From Zygaena filipendulae (taxonomy: Eukaryota; Arthropoda; Insecta; Lepidoptera; Zygaenidae): a DNA stretch of 64,000 nt. The notes beneath the pieces were generated by a model, which did no database searches, was not told the origin of the DNA, and worked only from the letters and a program-made list of their open reading frames with translations. The stretch lies in contig OU015651.1 of assembly GCA_907165275.2 (NCBI GenBank), positions 3,680,501 through 3,744,500 on the forward strand. The letters run 5' to 3'. Positions 1-9,612 of the stretch are shown piece by piece; the first letter of the stretch is position 1, and the number at the start of each line of letters is the position of its first letter. The translations under genes and the position numbers were made by a program.

Positions 1-177
1 CCGACCTTTCGTTTTCTGTAGGGTTTCAGCAAAAAATTTAAGGGAATTGTTGTGCGCATCTGTTATGGTTACTACCAAAAACAGAACATTGCATCTTCTT
101 GCCAGATATATGTACGTGTATGATGGTAGGTATTGAATAAAGTTTTATCATTAATAATAATCAGAGATATGAAACAC

Positions 178-383
178 TTACCGCCGCACTCAGAGTCGAC
201 TTTAATGATTACTTAGTTATAAGTATAGATTTTTAAAACAAAACTGCCGCTATCAGAGACGTTCAGTAAATTAATGTTAATTGGCATTTAAAGAGATGTA
301 ACTTAATTAGTTAAGTGCCAACTAACATAAATTTATTAAACTTGTTTGATTGCGGCAGTTTTGTTTTAAAAATGTATACTTAT
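178..383. mobile_element. PAL palindromic MITE, 3'-truncated copy
   Basis: The left arm starts TTACCGCCGCACTCAGAGTC and runs to about 318. The inverted right arm follows but breaks off near 383, after the internal GCGGCAGTTTTGTTTTAAAA block. The intact relative is at 55997-56242. Confidence 0.75.
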
Positions 384-445
384 TCCAAAGATAATCCTGG
401 AACAAGTATCAGCCAGTGTGTAAATTTAATTTTCAAAACTAGTAG

Positions 446-580
446 TAACGGCCGCACTCAGAGTCGACTTTAATGATTACTTAGTTAAGGATAGATTTTT
501 AAAACAAAACTGCCGCAACCAGAGATGTTCAATAAATTAATGTTAATTGGTATTTAATGAGATGTAACTTAATTAGTTAA
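446..580. mobile_element. PAL palindromic MITE, left arm only
   Basis: A second left arm (GCCGCACTCAGAGTCGAC to TTAATTAGTTAA), matching 178-318 closely. The right arm is absent: the sequence passes directly into a truncated HEL copy at 581, so the junction is a nested insertion or a recombination point. Confidence 0.7.
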
Positions 581-741
581 TTTTGGAGTCCCCGCGGGAA
601 TTCCGGGATAAAAAGTACCCTATGTCCTTGCCTATACCCCTGACAACGTGTATACAATATTTCATCATGATCGAGCCGTTAAGGCGTGAAAACGTAACAA
701 ACAAAAAAACTCACTTTCGCATTTGTAATATTAGTATTGAT
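581..741 (-). mobile_element. HEL Helitron-like repeat, 3' end missing
   Basis: In plus-strand order it reads GGAATTCCGGGATAAAAAGT, then the conserved CCCTATGTCCTT and ACGTGTATACAATATTTCAT blocks, and ends in the AATATTAGTA terminus. The CTAG end and CCGCGG hairpin are lost at the PAL junction. Confidence 0.75.
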
Positions 742-1242
742 TCCTATGCACCTTTTGTTTTGGTGCGCAATTTTAGTTTTTAATACTTGGCATTACTTTT
801 TTCCCGGGTCAAAACTTAGCATACCTACTTTTCATTTAGATTTTTATGTTAATCCAATTATTGACTCGGGGTAGACTATATGGACAACAGCTCCAATAGA
901 ATTAGGTACATACATTCATCGCATCTGATGCAGCATACAGCTTTGGTGACGTCTTAAGGTTTCCGTGGTACATTTACACATTGAATTAAACGGCGAAGTC
1001 CGTTGCTATAGATTGAGCGACACATCAAGCGATAGATCAAAGAAGCCTACCACACAAATTGGTTTCGTAAGAATACATACTCGATAAAGTTAGTTACTAG
1101 TACTATAGTAGTATAGTATGATACGAAAATATTATTATTTATCGTATTTCTTTAGGCACGCTGGAGAAAATGTTTTGTAACGGTTTCATTTCTCGTAAAA
1201 TGCATATCTTGTTGTAATTTGTGCTCCGCGCCAGCTCGAACT
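742..1242. other. No recognisable feature
   Basis: Mixed, AT-rich sequence. I see no supported ORF, repeat or RNA gene. Confidence 0.5.
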
Positions 1243-1390
1243 GGGGCCGTATTTTTGAAACGTTCGAATTAGTTTTCGCACACGGAATCGCTAGATTCGC
1301 ATGCGAATGCTTAAAAATGTATGAGCATTCACATATGAATTCGCGATTCCGTGTGCTAAAATAATTCCAACAATTCAATAGTACGGTCCC
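1243..1390. mobile_element. Foldback MITE (148 bp)
   Basis: The element is nearly all inverted repeat. The ends GGGGCCGT and ACGGTCCC are complementary apart from one base. The inner arms GCACACGGAATCGC (1278-1291) and GCGATTCCGTGTGC (1343-1356) are perfect, and the stretch between outer and inner arms also pairs imperfectly. The ATG-started minus-strand reading frame across it is incidental. Confidence 0.65.
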
Positions 1391-1788
1391 TGGACGGTTG
1401 TTATAAAAACCTTTTACATCTCTCATGTTCGGTAAGTAGGTCCTTATTAACAAATGGGGCTTGTAGGTGACCAATTAGCGCTCTAGGGTAATAATGTAAC
1501 TAGAAAAGCCCTCGGGCGGTAAGTAATTAAAAAAAAAAAGCTTCACACTTTCAAAAAGTTCGCGTACATCTAACCATCATACTGGCAATAGACGTCATGC
1601 ATTCAGCCCAATGACAAAAGAGGTCGCTTCACTATTCAACCTTGTCTTCGTATGGGTATAATAGTCATCAATTTTAAATATCGAACGACGAAGCTCAATT
1701 TCAAAAAATAATAAAATGTTTTATCTTGTAATGCTGGTTTTTTTTCTACTTACCTCACAATCGAGATGTAAAGCAGAGTAGTTAGCTC
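1391..1788. other. No recognisable feature
   Basis: AT-rich sequence with no supported gene or repeat. Confidence 0.5.
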
Positions 1789-1882
1789 GGGTGTAAGCAT
1801 CAGTTGCACCCTCGAACTATAGGCGCACGAGCGCAGCGAGAGCCGTTAAATATCTCGGGCTGCAATTGATGCCTTACAGCCC
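1789..1882. repeat. Short palindromic repeat
   Basis: The ends GGGTGTAAGCATCAGTTGCA and the inverted TGCAATTGATGCCTTACAGC pair imperfectly. The interior CCCTCGAACTATAGGCGC resembles the hairpin block at 10076-10094 (CCCTCGAACTATTGGCGCC), so both are probably one interspersed family. Confidence 0.5.
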
Positions 1883-2965
1883 TTGGCTACTAATCTACTA
1901 TTGTTGTTTTTTATAAGTTTCACTTGTATGTGAAGATACCGATACACGCATGTTTACAACATATAAGTAAAATAATAAATAAAAAAACGTGAAATTACGA
2001 TCATTAAAAAAAGTACTCTGTGATTACGATCCATCAATCAGAAAAAGAGAACGGTGTTCAATGTTGTTAGGTATTGTTAGGTATGACTTAAAATGCTAGT
2101 TAAATCAAACACCGTGAAAATTGTGTTATTCTGTAACATATCTACTTGTAAAGCAGAGCTGGGCAAAATACATGCTTTGCTTTAATTAAAATACAAATAA
2201 TAAAAAAAAATACTATCTCGCGTGTAATTAAAATACGAAACACAAAATATTTTTAAGTCGAGTATTTGAAATATAAAATATAATATTTTATATAATATTT
2301 TAACTATATATAATGCACCCATTATTAAGATCGCAAATTTATTTTTGCTTAATGTATTTTGAAGCATTTAATATCTGAAATACTAACTACAAAATAACTC
2401 AGAGTCAGGTATATGAAATAATAATTACAAATTACATTTATATGAAGTAATTGAAATACTTATACAATAATTACTAATTACAAGTAATTCAAATACTGCC
2501 TAACCCTGGTAGTAGACATATTAGAAAAATCACGAATAAACCACATCCAGTCATCGGGCTTTTAAATATGGACTCCGCGGGTTACAAAACGTTCACGAAA
2601 AGAAAAGGCATATGAAAGTATTGCCATTCAAAAATGAGTTTCAATGAATTGTGCAATAAACATTATTTTCCCACTGCGTATTCCGTGTCGTGTTGTTAAA
2701 TCCAGAGATGTTTGGTTGAAAAGCATCGATAAGAGAACATGTCGTGCTGGTCATAATTTGGACTTGAGTGTAGTCGAAATATTTGTGATTAAAGTGAACT
2801 GTATTTTATTTATTTTTTATTTTTAATTACCCTAAATAAACGACCGAGTGTTGGAAGGTAATAAACTGAAGTATTCAAGTTTGAATATTAATAAAAAAAA
2901 AATAATGTTCAAAGGGCCAGTTATATGTATAAGTAGTTTGTCAGTTATTAAGCTGACTTGTTTAT
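1883..2965. other. AT-rich sequence, nothing recognised
   Basis: Especially A/T-rich at 2180-2500 with runs of ATAAT and TTACAA words. ORFs here are short and have no recognisable domain. Confidence 0.5.
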
Positions 2966-3165
2966 ATAAGCTGTTCCCCGCGGTTTCACCTGCGTTATGT
3001 TTGGAGTTCCTGTGGAAATTCCGTGACAGGAAGTAGGTACCCTATATCCTTTTCTATACCCTTGACTACTTGCAAAATTTCATGTTGATCGATTGAGTGC
3101 CTATAGTGCAAGCGTGAAAGCGTAACAAATTAACCAAAAACTCACATTTGCATTTATAAATCGCA
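2966..3165 (-). mobile_element. HEL repeat, nearly full length, diverged
   Basis: Starts AAGCTGTTCCCCGCGGTTTC (the CTAG end has decayed), carries the CCCTATATCC and GCAAAATTTCATG blocks, and fades out after CACATTTGCATTTATAAAT. Confidence 0.75.
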
Positions 3166-3269
3166 GTAAGAATAAACGAAATGCCGAAACCTCAAACTTA
3201 GGTAATTCGTGTGAAAACTACAAACATTTTTCATTTTTTCAAGGGCCGGGTTTCATCGGCTTAGTCGTA

Positions 3270-3485
3270 TTTGGACGCCGATAAGCAATAACATGTTAAC
3301 CCACAAAATTATGTTATTGAAACAGAACGCTTTATTGAGAGTTTTATAACGTTTTTTAATTATGTGTTTTCCTTTGTTGAACAAAAAATTTTTATTGACA
3401 CAAAATGGCGCTATAATTTTAAAACACGATTTACTCAACATTTCCCCAGTGTTGGTTAACACACTATTGCTTATCTATATCCATT
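3270..3485. mobile_element. MITE-T, copy 1 (TA-flanked MITE)
   Basis: The inverted ends contain GATAAGCAATA followed by a TGTTAACC/TGTGTTAACC block. TA dinucleotides flank both sides (3268-3269, 3486-3487). It is the reverse orientation of, and about 25 bp shorter than, the copy at 12770-13010. Confidence 0.75.
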
Positions 3486-3487
3486 TA

Positions 3488-3996
3488 AGGCACAGTTAAT
3501 TCAAAACACCTGCAGGAATAAGTGTATTGTAATAAATGTAATTTTATAGCAATAAATAAATAATATATTGAGTATTGGAATGTTGAACGAGTTAAGGAAT
3601 AACTGTATATGATTACCATCAATCTATCCTTCTCTCTGATTCGGGTCTGCCTATTTTGAGTTCGTGATGCGTTGCATCGTTGAGAACTTATTGAGAAGCA
3701 ATTTGTCACTCAACAACTGATTACTGTGTTGGATCATATTATTATAACACTACTATATTGGTGATATCCTGTTGCTGCTTGACTTTTATTGATAGTAAAC
3801 TAGCTAGTTAAGTTATTCGGTTTTTATTGGCCATGTAGATTGTAGCTAAATAAACTAAGGTCAAACCTATATACTAGTAGGTAGGTACGTGTTTCAAAAC
3901 TATGATGTTGTTCAACGCAATTATTTTTTTACACATCCATTTATAAACATATCATCATGCTTGACAACGTCATGAGTATAATAATTTATGGTTCTA
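3488..3996. other. No recognisable feature
   Basis: AT-rich sequence between two repeats. No supported gene. Confidence 0.5.
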
Positions 3997-4195
3997 CTAG
4001 CTGTGCCCCGCGGTTTCACCCGCGGTAATTTCGGAGTTCCCGCAGGAATTCCACGATAAAAAGTCCTATGTCCTTCTCCATACCCCTGACAATATGCTTG
4101 CCAAATTTCATCTAAATCCGTGCAGCCGTTTTTGCGTGATTGAGTAATCCAAACATCTAAACATCCACACTTTCACATTTATAATATTAGTAGGT
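3997..4195 (-). mobile_element. HEL repeat, full length (reference minus copy)
   Basis: Reads CTAG, then the hairpin CCGCGG-tttcac-CCGCGG, and ends ATAATATTAGTAGG. On the element strand this is a 5' TCCTACTAATATTAT start and a 3' hairpin about 10 bases before a CTAG terminus, followed by T. These are the structural marks of a non-autonomous Helitron, and I recall related lepidopteran repeats being described as Helitron-like (Lep1/MINE type). It has no coding capacity. Confidence 0.85.
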
Positions 4196-4331
4196 TTGTG
4201 TTAGGTATGTGAATACCTATGTTGGTGCCACGTTGCTTGGTTTCCACGACACAATCTTACAGTTATTTGTTGGATCAAAAAGCATTGTAAAGTGTTTAAA
4301 AAAACAGTAAGTACCTAGGTACTTGTAAAAC

Positions 4332-4470
4332 CTTACTGCTCTCCGCAGTTTCCCGCGCTAATTTCGTCAATCCAGCGGAATTTCCGGGATAGAAGTACCA
4401 TATGTCCTTTCCAATGTGTAAGCAAAATTTCGTGATGATCGGTTCAGAAGTTTAGGTGGTTGGTAGGTAT
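4332..4470 (-). mobile_element. HEL fragment, diverged
   Basis: Contains CTCCGCAGTTTCCCGCGCTA, a GGGATAGAAGTACCATATGT block and GCAAAATTTCGTGATGATCG. Both ends are degraded. Confidence 0.6.
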
Positions 4471-4535
4471 AAGTATTTAAGAAAACCGGGACCGTAGCGC
4501 TATGTGATCATGTCCAAGCATTACTTATTATATTA

Positions 4536-4770
4536 CTAGCAGTCCCGCACGGTTTCACCCGCGCTAATTTCGAAGTTCCCGCGGAATTGTTCCATACAAA
4601 ATATGCAACCCCTTTTCATCCCCTTAGGGGTTGAATTTTCAAAAATCCTTTCTTATCGGATGCCTACGTCATACAAAGAACACACCCTCTAAGTTTCAGG
4701 TCTCTACGATCAGCGGTTTAGGCTGTGCGTTGATCCATCATTCAGGACAAAGCATTTTATATGTATAGAT
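4536..4770 (-). mobile_element. HEL subfamily with a different interior
   Basis: Shares the CTAG end and the CACGGTTTCACCCGCGC hairpin region. The middle is unlike the main family: CAACCCCTTTTCATCCCC, then CTAAGTTTCAGGTCTCTACG, ending TATAGAT. The same 3' terminus has been joined to unrelated interior sequence. Confidence 0.65.
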
Positions 4771-4776
4771 TTACAA

Positions 4777-4894
4777 CTAGCTGTTTCCTGCGGTTTCACC
4801 TGAGGTAATTACGGAGTTCCCGCGGAAACTCCAAGATAAAAGTACCCTATGTTTTTCTGTGTACCCCTGACATCGTGTATGCGAAATTTCATGA
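4777..4894 (-). mobile_element. HEL repeat, 5' part missing
   Basis: CTAG end and TGCGGTTTCACC hairpin are present. Homology stops after GCGAAATTTCATGAGA. Lies 6 bp from the previous copy in the same orientation. Confidence 0.7.
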
Positions 4895-5498
4895 GAGTTT
4901 ATCGGCGTTACTTTCAAAGTACTGAAATACAACGTCAAATTACTACATCTGGATTTTTTAAATACATTCAGTATCTATTTAAATATAATATTTATTTTAT
5001 AAACTAATAATATATTATATATAACTTATTCTTTTAATCCATAATATAAGAAATACAGTTCCAAAAACATTAAAGAAATATTAAAAATAAAACGTGCTCG
5101 AGTGACCCAATAAAAAAAATATTGCATTTTGACCTAATTCCAACAGACCCCTAATTCAGGAAATACAGACGCTGTGAAGATGTTCTGGTAATGGTATGAT
5201 ATAAATTATATAGATAGCTTTTATATATAGATAACTTTTAGAACTAATCAATGTTACTTACATTCATATTTGAACGACAAAATGATAAATTCATATTTCG
5301 CAGATGTGTACAAGGTGATTTTGTAAGTACCTAATCGATATCGAACAGTTAACGAGTAGATAGGGTACCTACTCGTTAATGGTGAATAACGTCAGACGAT
5401 GTTACTATCGTATCAATTGCTATAAAAATACGAGAAAATCGTCAACAAATTGCCAGTACGAAGCTTAACCGAAGCCTTACAATCTATTACTTACTCAC
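4895..5498. other. AT-rich sequence, nothing recognised
   Basis: No supported ORF or repeat. If the exon at 5499-5548 is real, this is the start of its downstream intron. Confidence 0.4.
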
Positions 5499-5548
5499 CA
5501 ATCTCGAGGGCATGGGCGCGGCGCGGTGCTTGCGAGCGCACTCTTTAG
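5499..5548 (-). CDS. Candidate small coding exon
   Basis: On the minus strand an AATATTACTTAG acceptor precedes a 50-bp GC-rich block that ends ATTG before GTGAGTAAG, a consensus donor. The block is open in more than one frame. One frame reads KECARKHRAAPMPSRL, which includes an internal ATG (MPSRL) that could start translation if the upstream exon is untranslated. The GC contrast with the surrounding AT-rich DNA supports an exon. I do not recognise the protein. The donor is stronger evidence than the acceptor, which has only a weak pyrimidine tract. Confidence 0.4.
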
Positions 5549-5879
5549 CTAAGTAATATTAATCCACGACTAACGCTGTTCTGTCCAACTCTTTGAAAAA
5601 TAATAACATATTTTATTCAGTAAAAGCAACCAACTACAACCAAAATGGTTGCCCCCACCGACACCGCTGTCTACCCTGTTGCTAGGTGCAGATCAATTGC
5701 CATCCGTTGTAGGTTACATGAATGAAATCTGACGTTTTCACAGCGTCGTCTCATTTTATTGGCATTTTTTTTTAATAAAACTGCAAAAGGGGGAAAATTT
5801 CAATAATTTGAAATAACTTCATCGGAAGGCAACATTTCATTATTCGGTTACGTCTTCGCGGTGAATTTGGCACATTACT

Positions 5880-6040
5880 TATGAAACTAAAGGGAGGCGC
5901 GGAGGGTTAGAGTGGCCCTTCGTGTCGATGCCGAGCGACTTGTAGACGGCGGTGGTGGAAGGTCGGGGAAGCCGGGACCGCGGCGTGGGCGCGGACCCGG
6001 GCTCCGCTGACGTCAGCGATGACTCGACCCGTGCGCCCCT
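5880..6040 (-). other. Candidate 5' (untranslated) exon
   Basis: GC-rich transcript region downstream of a TATA/initiator pair on the minus strand, ending at a possible donor AA|GTAATG near 5880. It has no ATG, so it could be a 5' UTR exon spliced to 5499-5548. A longer frame crossing it (5879-6244) is Ser/Pro/Arg-rich and matches nothing I know. The exon model is inference. Confidence 0.3.
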
Positions 6041-6071
6041 GATCACCACAGCCGCCTGCCAATTATTTATA
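6039..6071 (-). promoter_or_regulatory. TATA box plus initiator, minus strand
   Basis: TATAAATA occupies 6071-6064 on the minus strand. A TCAG initiator has its A at 6040, placing the TATA T at -31, the normal arthropod spacing. TGACGTCA, a CREB/ATF-type palindrome, lies at 6008-6015, about 25 bases downstream of the predicted start. The surrounding 0.8 kb is the most GC-rich part of the window. Confidence 0.45.
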
Positions 6072-6352
6072 CAGACGATGGCGTGAAACAAAAGGCACGG
6101 GCGGCGGGGCGCGGGCGGAAAGCGGTCGCCGCAGAAGAGACGCGTGGCGCCATCTAGCGGTGCACGCGACGAGCACTCGCGCCTACTTCTTTCGTTTGCA
6201 AACGATCGAAACGCTACGAAACCTCTACGCTGACCGACCCTCACTGGCGATGCAGGCGAACGAACACTAGCACAGGTTAACTAGGATCGCAGGACGACGA
6301 AGGCGGTGGCGCGTGCCGCGACCACGGACCCATCGGTTTTGTTGTGACCGGG

Positions 6353-6685
6353 ATGCGTACCGTCGTCAGAGCGTGGCTGCGTGTGGTGGTGGCGGTCGGA
6401 TGGGCCATGCTGTCAGGCTGCGCGATAGAAGCGCGGGCCGGGCATGGCGGGCTGCTGCTCGACACTGCGGTGCGGGCGTCCGCGGCGCGCGCTGCACGCC
6501 ACTGGCCGCGGCCCGCGCACCGCCCGCCCCCGCCGCCGTCGACGCTGCGCGCGCACGCCCGCACCGCACCGCGCCTTTGGGGCTTCCAACTCCAGCCTGC
6601 AGCCGCGTGCACCAGCGTCGGCACCGAGCACAGACCACACGACACCGATTCACAACATCTATCGATTGTCAATGAAGCTGGATAG
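6353..6685 (+). CDS. Candidate first exon of a secreted protein
   Basis: From ATG 6353 the frame stays open for 110 codons. The N-terminus has two arginines and a hydrophobic core (residues about 9-23, RVVVAVGWAMLSGCA) that resembles a signal peptide. It is followed by an Ala/Arg/Pro/His-rich stretch with a PPPPP run. GC content falls sharply after about 6610, so the last 25 codons may already be intron. I see no strong donor. GC-rich DNA produces long open frames by chance on both strands, and a competing 140-codon frame lies opposite, so this is tentative. It would be divergent from the minus-strand promoter 313 bp away. Confidence 0.3.
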   Translation: MRTVVRAWLRVVVAVGWAMLSGCAIEARAGHGGLLLDTAVRASAARAARHWPRPAHRPPPPPSTLRAHARTAPRLWGFQLQPAAACTSVGTEHRPHDTDSQHLSIVNEAG

Positions 6686-6825
6686 ACGATGAGCTCCAAA
6701 TAGAGTATCTGACTCCAACGTAGGGATCACGACGGTAGAGAATCCTAATGTATCGTATAACATGTAGCTGAAGGAAGCTGTGGAATGCTTAATTAAAGTG
6801 CTTAAATATTTTTGTAAATAGGTAA

Positions 6826-7027
6826 TCCTTACTAATATTGTAAATGCGAAAGTGAGTTTGTTTGTTTGTTTGTTTGCTACGCTTTTACTCCGTAACGGCT
6901 CAACTGATCATCATGAAATTTTGCATGCACATTTTCAGGGGTACAGAGAAGGACATAGAGCATTTTTTACTTTGAAATTCCCACGGAAACTAAAATTAAC
7001 TCGGGTGAAACCGCGGGGAACAGCTAG
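6826..7027 (+). mobile_element. HEL repeat, full length
   Basis: Begins TCCTTACTAATATTGTAAAT, preceded by A. Ends in the GGTGAAACCGCGGGGAACAG hairpin region and CTAG, followed by T. An internal (TTTG)n run is slightly expanded. A 64-codon ORF inside is not a gene. Confidence 0.85.
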
Positions 7028-7460
7028 TACAATTAGTGATGATTAGTTTTTTTTTTCTTAATAAGACTCTTTAACACGCTCCTTCGTATTAAAAGTGAAG
7101 CATAAAATTCACTGTAGGACTTTTTTCGTTGTATTCATTCTCAGCATCGTGCGAAAGGCGAATTGTTTGTTAGACATTTATTATACAAAACTTGTAGGCC
7201 AATACGGGTTACGTGACGCGTTGAGAGGACTTCGGACCCAGTTACCCATGATTGTGTTGTCATCTTGTTCCCAGAGGAGATATGTCTGCACATTTTAGGA
7301 ACGCCACAATGAACATACTTATTTCGCCTGTAGGTATTTTTATTCACACCTAGCGACAATTTAGGCTGCAAGAAATGGGCTGCATAAACAATCACTTACA
7401 CCACAAGTTGTGAATGAAATGAGTAGGGTAAGGTCGATCTTTACATTTCATTTTGCCATA
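7028..7460. other. No recognisable feature
   Basis: Spacer between two HEL copies. Short opposing ORFs (67 and 84 codons) have no recognisable motif. Confidence 0.5.
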
Positions 7461-7675
7461 TCCTACTAATATTATAAAGGCGAAAGATTGCAAGTATGTA
7501 TGGATGGATGGATGTTTGTTACTCTTTCACGCAAAAACTACTGGATGGATTTAAATGAAACTTTACAATAATATAGCTTATACATCAGATTAACACATAG
7601 GGTACCTACTTTTTATCCCGGAATTCCCGGGGGAACTCTGAAATTAACGCGGGTGAAACCGCGGGGCACAACTAG
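7461..7675 (+). mobile_element. HEL repeat, full length
   Basis: Starts TCCTACTAATATTATAAAGG after A and ends CACAA-CTAG before T. Belongs to the variant with ATGGATGGATG and TCACGCAAAAACTACTGGAT in place of TTTGTTTG and TCACGGC. Confidence 0.85.
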
Positions 7676-8134
7676 TAAAGAATATAACTACTGTTATTAC
7701 ATCTAAAACAATTTTAATGAAAGACTTTTTTACGAATTACGTTGGTAAACCTGATAAATGATTTGACAATGGTCTGGTGATTACAGTCGGTCGTTCCTTT
7801 TTAATTGTTCCAAATGTTCATTCCATACTTCATTATTGACCTTTAAACTTCATTCTAAAGATGATTAAGCAAACTGTTGATAGGTACCAACGTATGAATT
7901 TTATATCTTTTGGTGAAATCTTATGTGACTGTAATTAAACTCCGAACTACCTCAATTTGTGCTTCGCGCAACATTTTCATTTTTAATTTGAAATCGGCTT
8001 GACCCGAAAACGTAACGTGCTACAATTTCGGGAGTTCCGAACTGCATAATGTTTTCTACGTGTAATTTATAAAAAGTAAGGAAAGGTATTGAAGATATTT
8101 AAAAAATCAGAGTCATTATGTCGGTAAAAGAATA
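7676..8134. other. No recognisable feature
   Basis: AT-rich spacer with no supported gene or repeat. Confidence 0.5.
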
Positions 8135-8457
8135 CAAACTAATATTATAAAATAAATGTGAAAGTGAGTTTGTTTGTTTGTTACGCTTTCACGGCTAAAT
8201 GGCTTAACCGATCACCATGAAATTTTGCATACACGTTGTAAGGGGGACATAGGCTATTTTTTATCCCGGAATTCCCACGAGAACTCCGAAATTAACGCGG
8301 AAGAAACTACATTAAATTATGCATATATAAATTATACATATACCTACACGTTGTCAAAGGTAGGTACAGAAAAAATATAGGGTAGTGAGTACTTTTATCT
8401 CGGAATACCCGCGGGATCTCCGATACTAACGCGGGTGAAACCGCGGGAAACAGCTAG
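8135..8457 (+). mobile_element. HEL repeat, long variant with duplicated 3' half
   Basis: After the usual 5' half and an imperfect 3' half (AATTAACGCGGAAGAAACTA) the element continues with CTACACGTTGTC, GGTAGGTACAG and a second TATCTCGGAATACCCGCGGG block before the true hairpin and CTAG at 8454-8457. The same arrangement occurs at 45934-46214 and 52447-52763, so it is an amplified subfamily. Confidence 0.8.
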
Positions 8458-8542
8458 TTGAAAAATGTTTCTTTTTTTTTTATTCTGTTCGCAAAAACAA
8501 CTAAAAATAATTAAATGAAATTTTCTTATTTGTCTCGTATTA

Positions 8543-9119
8543 CAGAAGCGGGCTGTTCGAGCAATGTATAAATTAGGACCTCGTGATTCACTTAGAACTA
8601 AATTTAAAGAGATTGACATTTTGACTTTGCCATCGCAATACATTTACGAAAACCTATTATATGTAAAAAAAAAATATAAATTTGTTTAAGAAACGTAGTG
8701 ACAATCATAGTTATAATACTAGAAATAATGACAAACTTATTGGTTATGCAAGTAGACTGCACAAGATTGTTAAATCGTTTAAAGGGCAAAGTATACAATT
8801 TTTTAATAAAGTTCCCACTGACATCCAAAATCTAACGATGGAAAAATTTAAAACAACGATAAAGCAAAAACTCTGCAAAAAGGCTTACTATACAATATCT
8901 GACTATATAAATGATAAATTGCCATGGGATTGAGCAGCCCTTAACTTTAATTTTATTTATTTATGCAGTTATGTTCCAATATTTTATAATTTCATTGTAA
9001 ATTTACTATTTCAAGTATGTTGCACAATGCACATTGTTTAATTTTAATTTTAATAGCTGTGACATATTTCAAGAGTTATTATGTAACCTACGAAATAAAA
9101 ATAAATAAATTCTAAAAAA
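8543..9119 (+). pseudogene. Non-LTR retrotransposon (LINE) 3' end
   Basis: The conceptual product is the C-terminal end of a LINE reverse-transcriptase ORF of the jockey/CR1 type. The first frame (8543-8680) contains QKRAVRAMYKLGPRDS and TLPSQYIYENLLY. A frameshift at an A10 tract (8665-8674) moves the continuation to the frame ending at 8933, with SYNTRNNDKLIGYASRLHK and a final LPWD. A 3' UTR of about 170 bp follows and ends in AATAAAAATAAATAAA. The reverse-transcriptase core and all upstream sequence are missing, as expected of a 5'-truncated insertion. It lies about 85 bp after a HEL end. Confidence 0.8.
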
Positions 9120-9612
9120 TTCTAATTCCTCACTCGAAATCACAATTGGTTGATGGAAAGAAGAGTTTATAACACGTGAGATGGTATGGCATCTTCCGAA
9201 CAGTGTTTTACTTGGTGTAATTTTTAAAGAGGGATAGTCAATCATTACATTTCATAATGTAACTATATGTCGAGAAATAAACGAGCTAGATAACTGATAA
9301 ATAGTTTCTGACCCCGACTATACAAGCACATGAGTCTCACTCTATATCTCAAGTGTTGGTACGAGCAAGTTAAATATTAAAAGAATGTAGTGTCAAAGTT
9401 TTAGCGCACGCCCGGTTCAGGAAAATTTTCACTGTGTTGTATAAAGTTTGAATTTACACTTACAGTGCGCGCTTTGTATCGCACCTATATTGTTGCTGAC
9501 AAAGTTACCCTTTTTTATCTCTATCCTTTCCTTCAGTTCCTAGTACGTTAAGGCAGGTGTAGCCGTCAAACTAATGCAATTTGGAAAAAAATCTCTGAAA
9601 TTTTATTTCTTA
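9120..9612. other. No recognisable feature
   Basis: AT-rich sequence with no supported gene. Confidence 0.5.
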
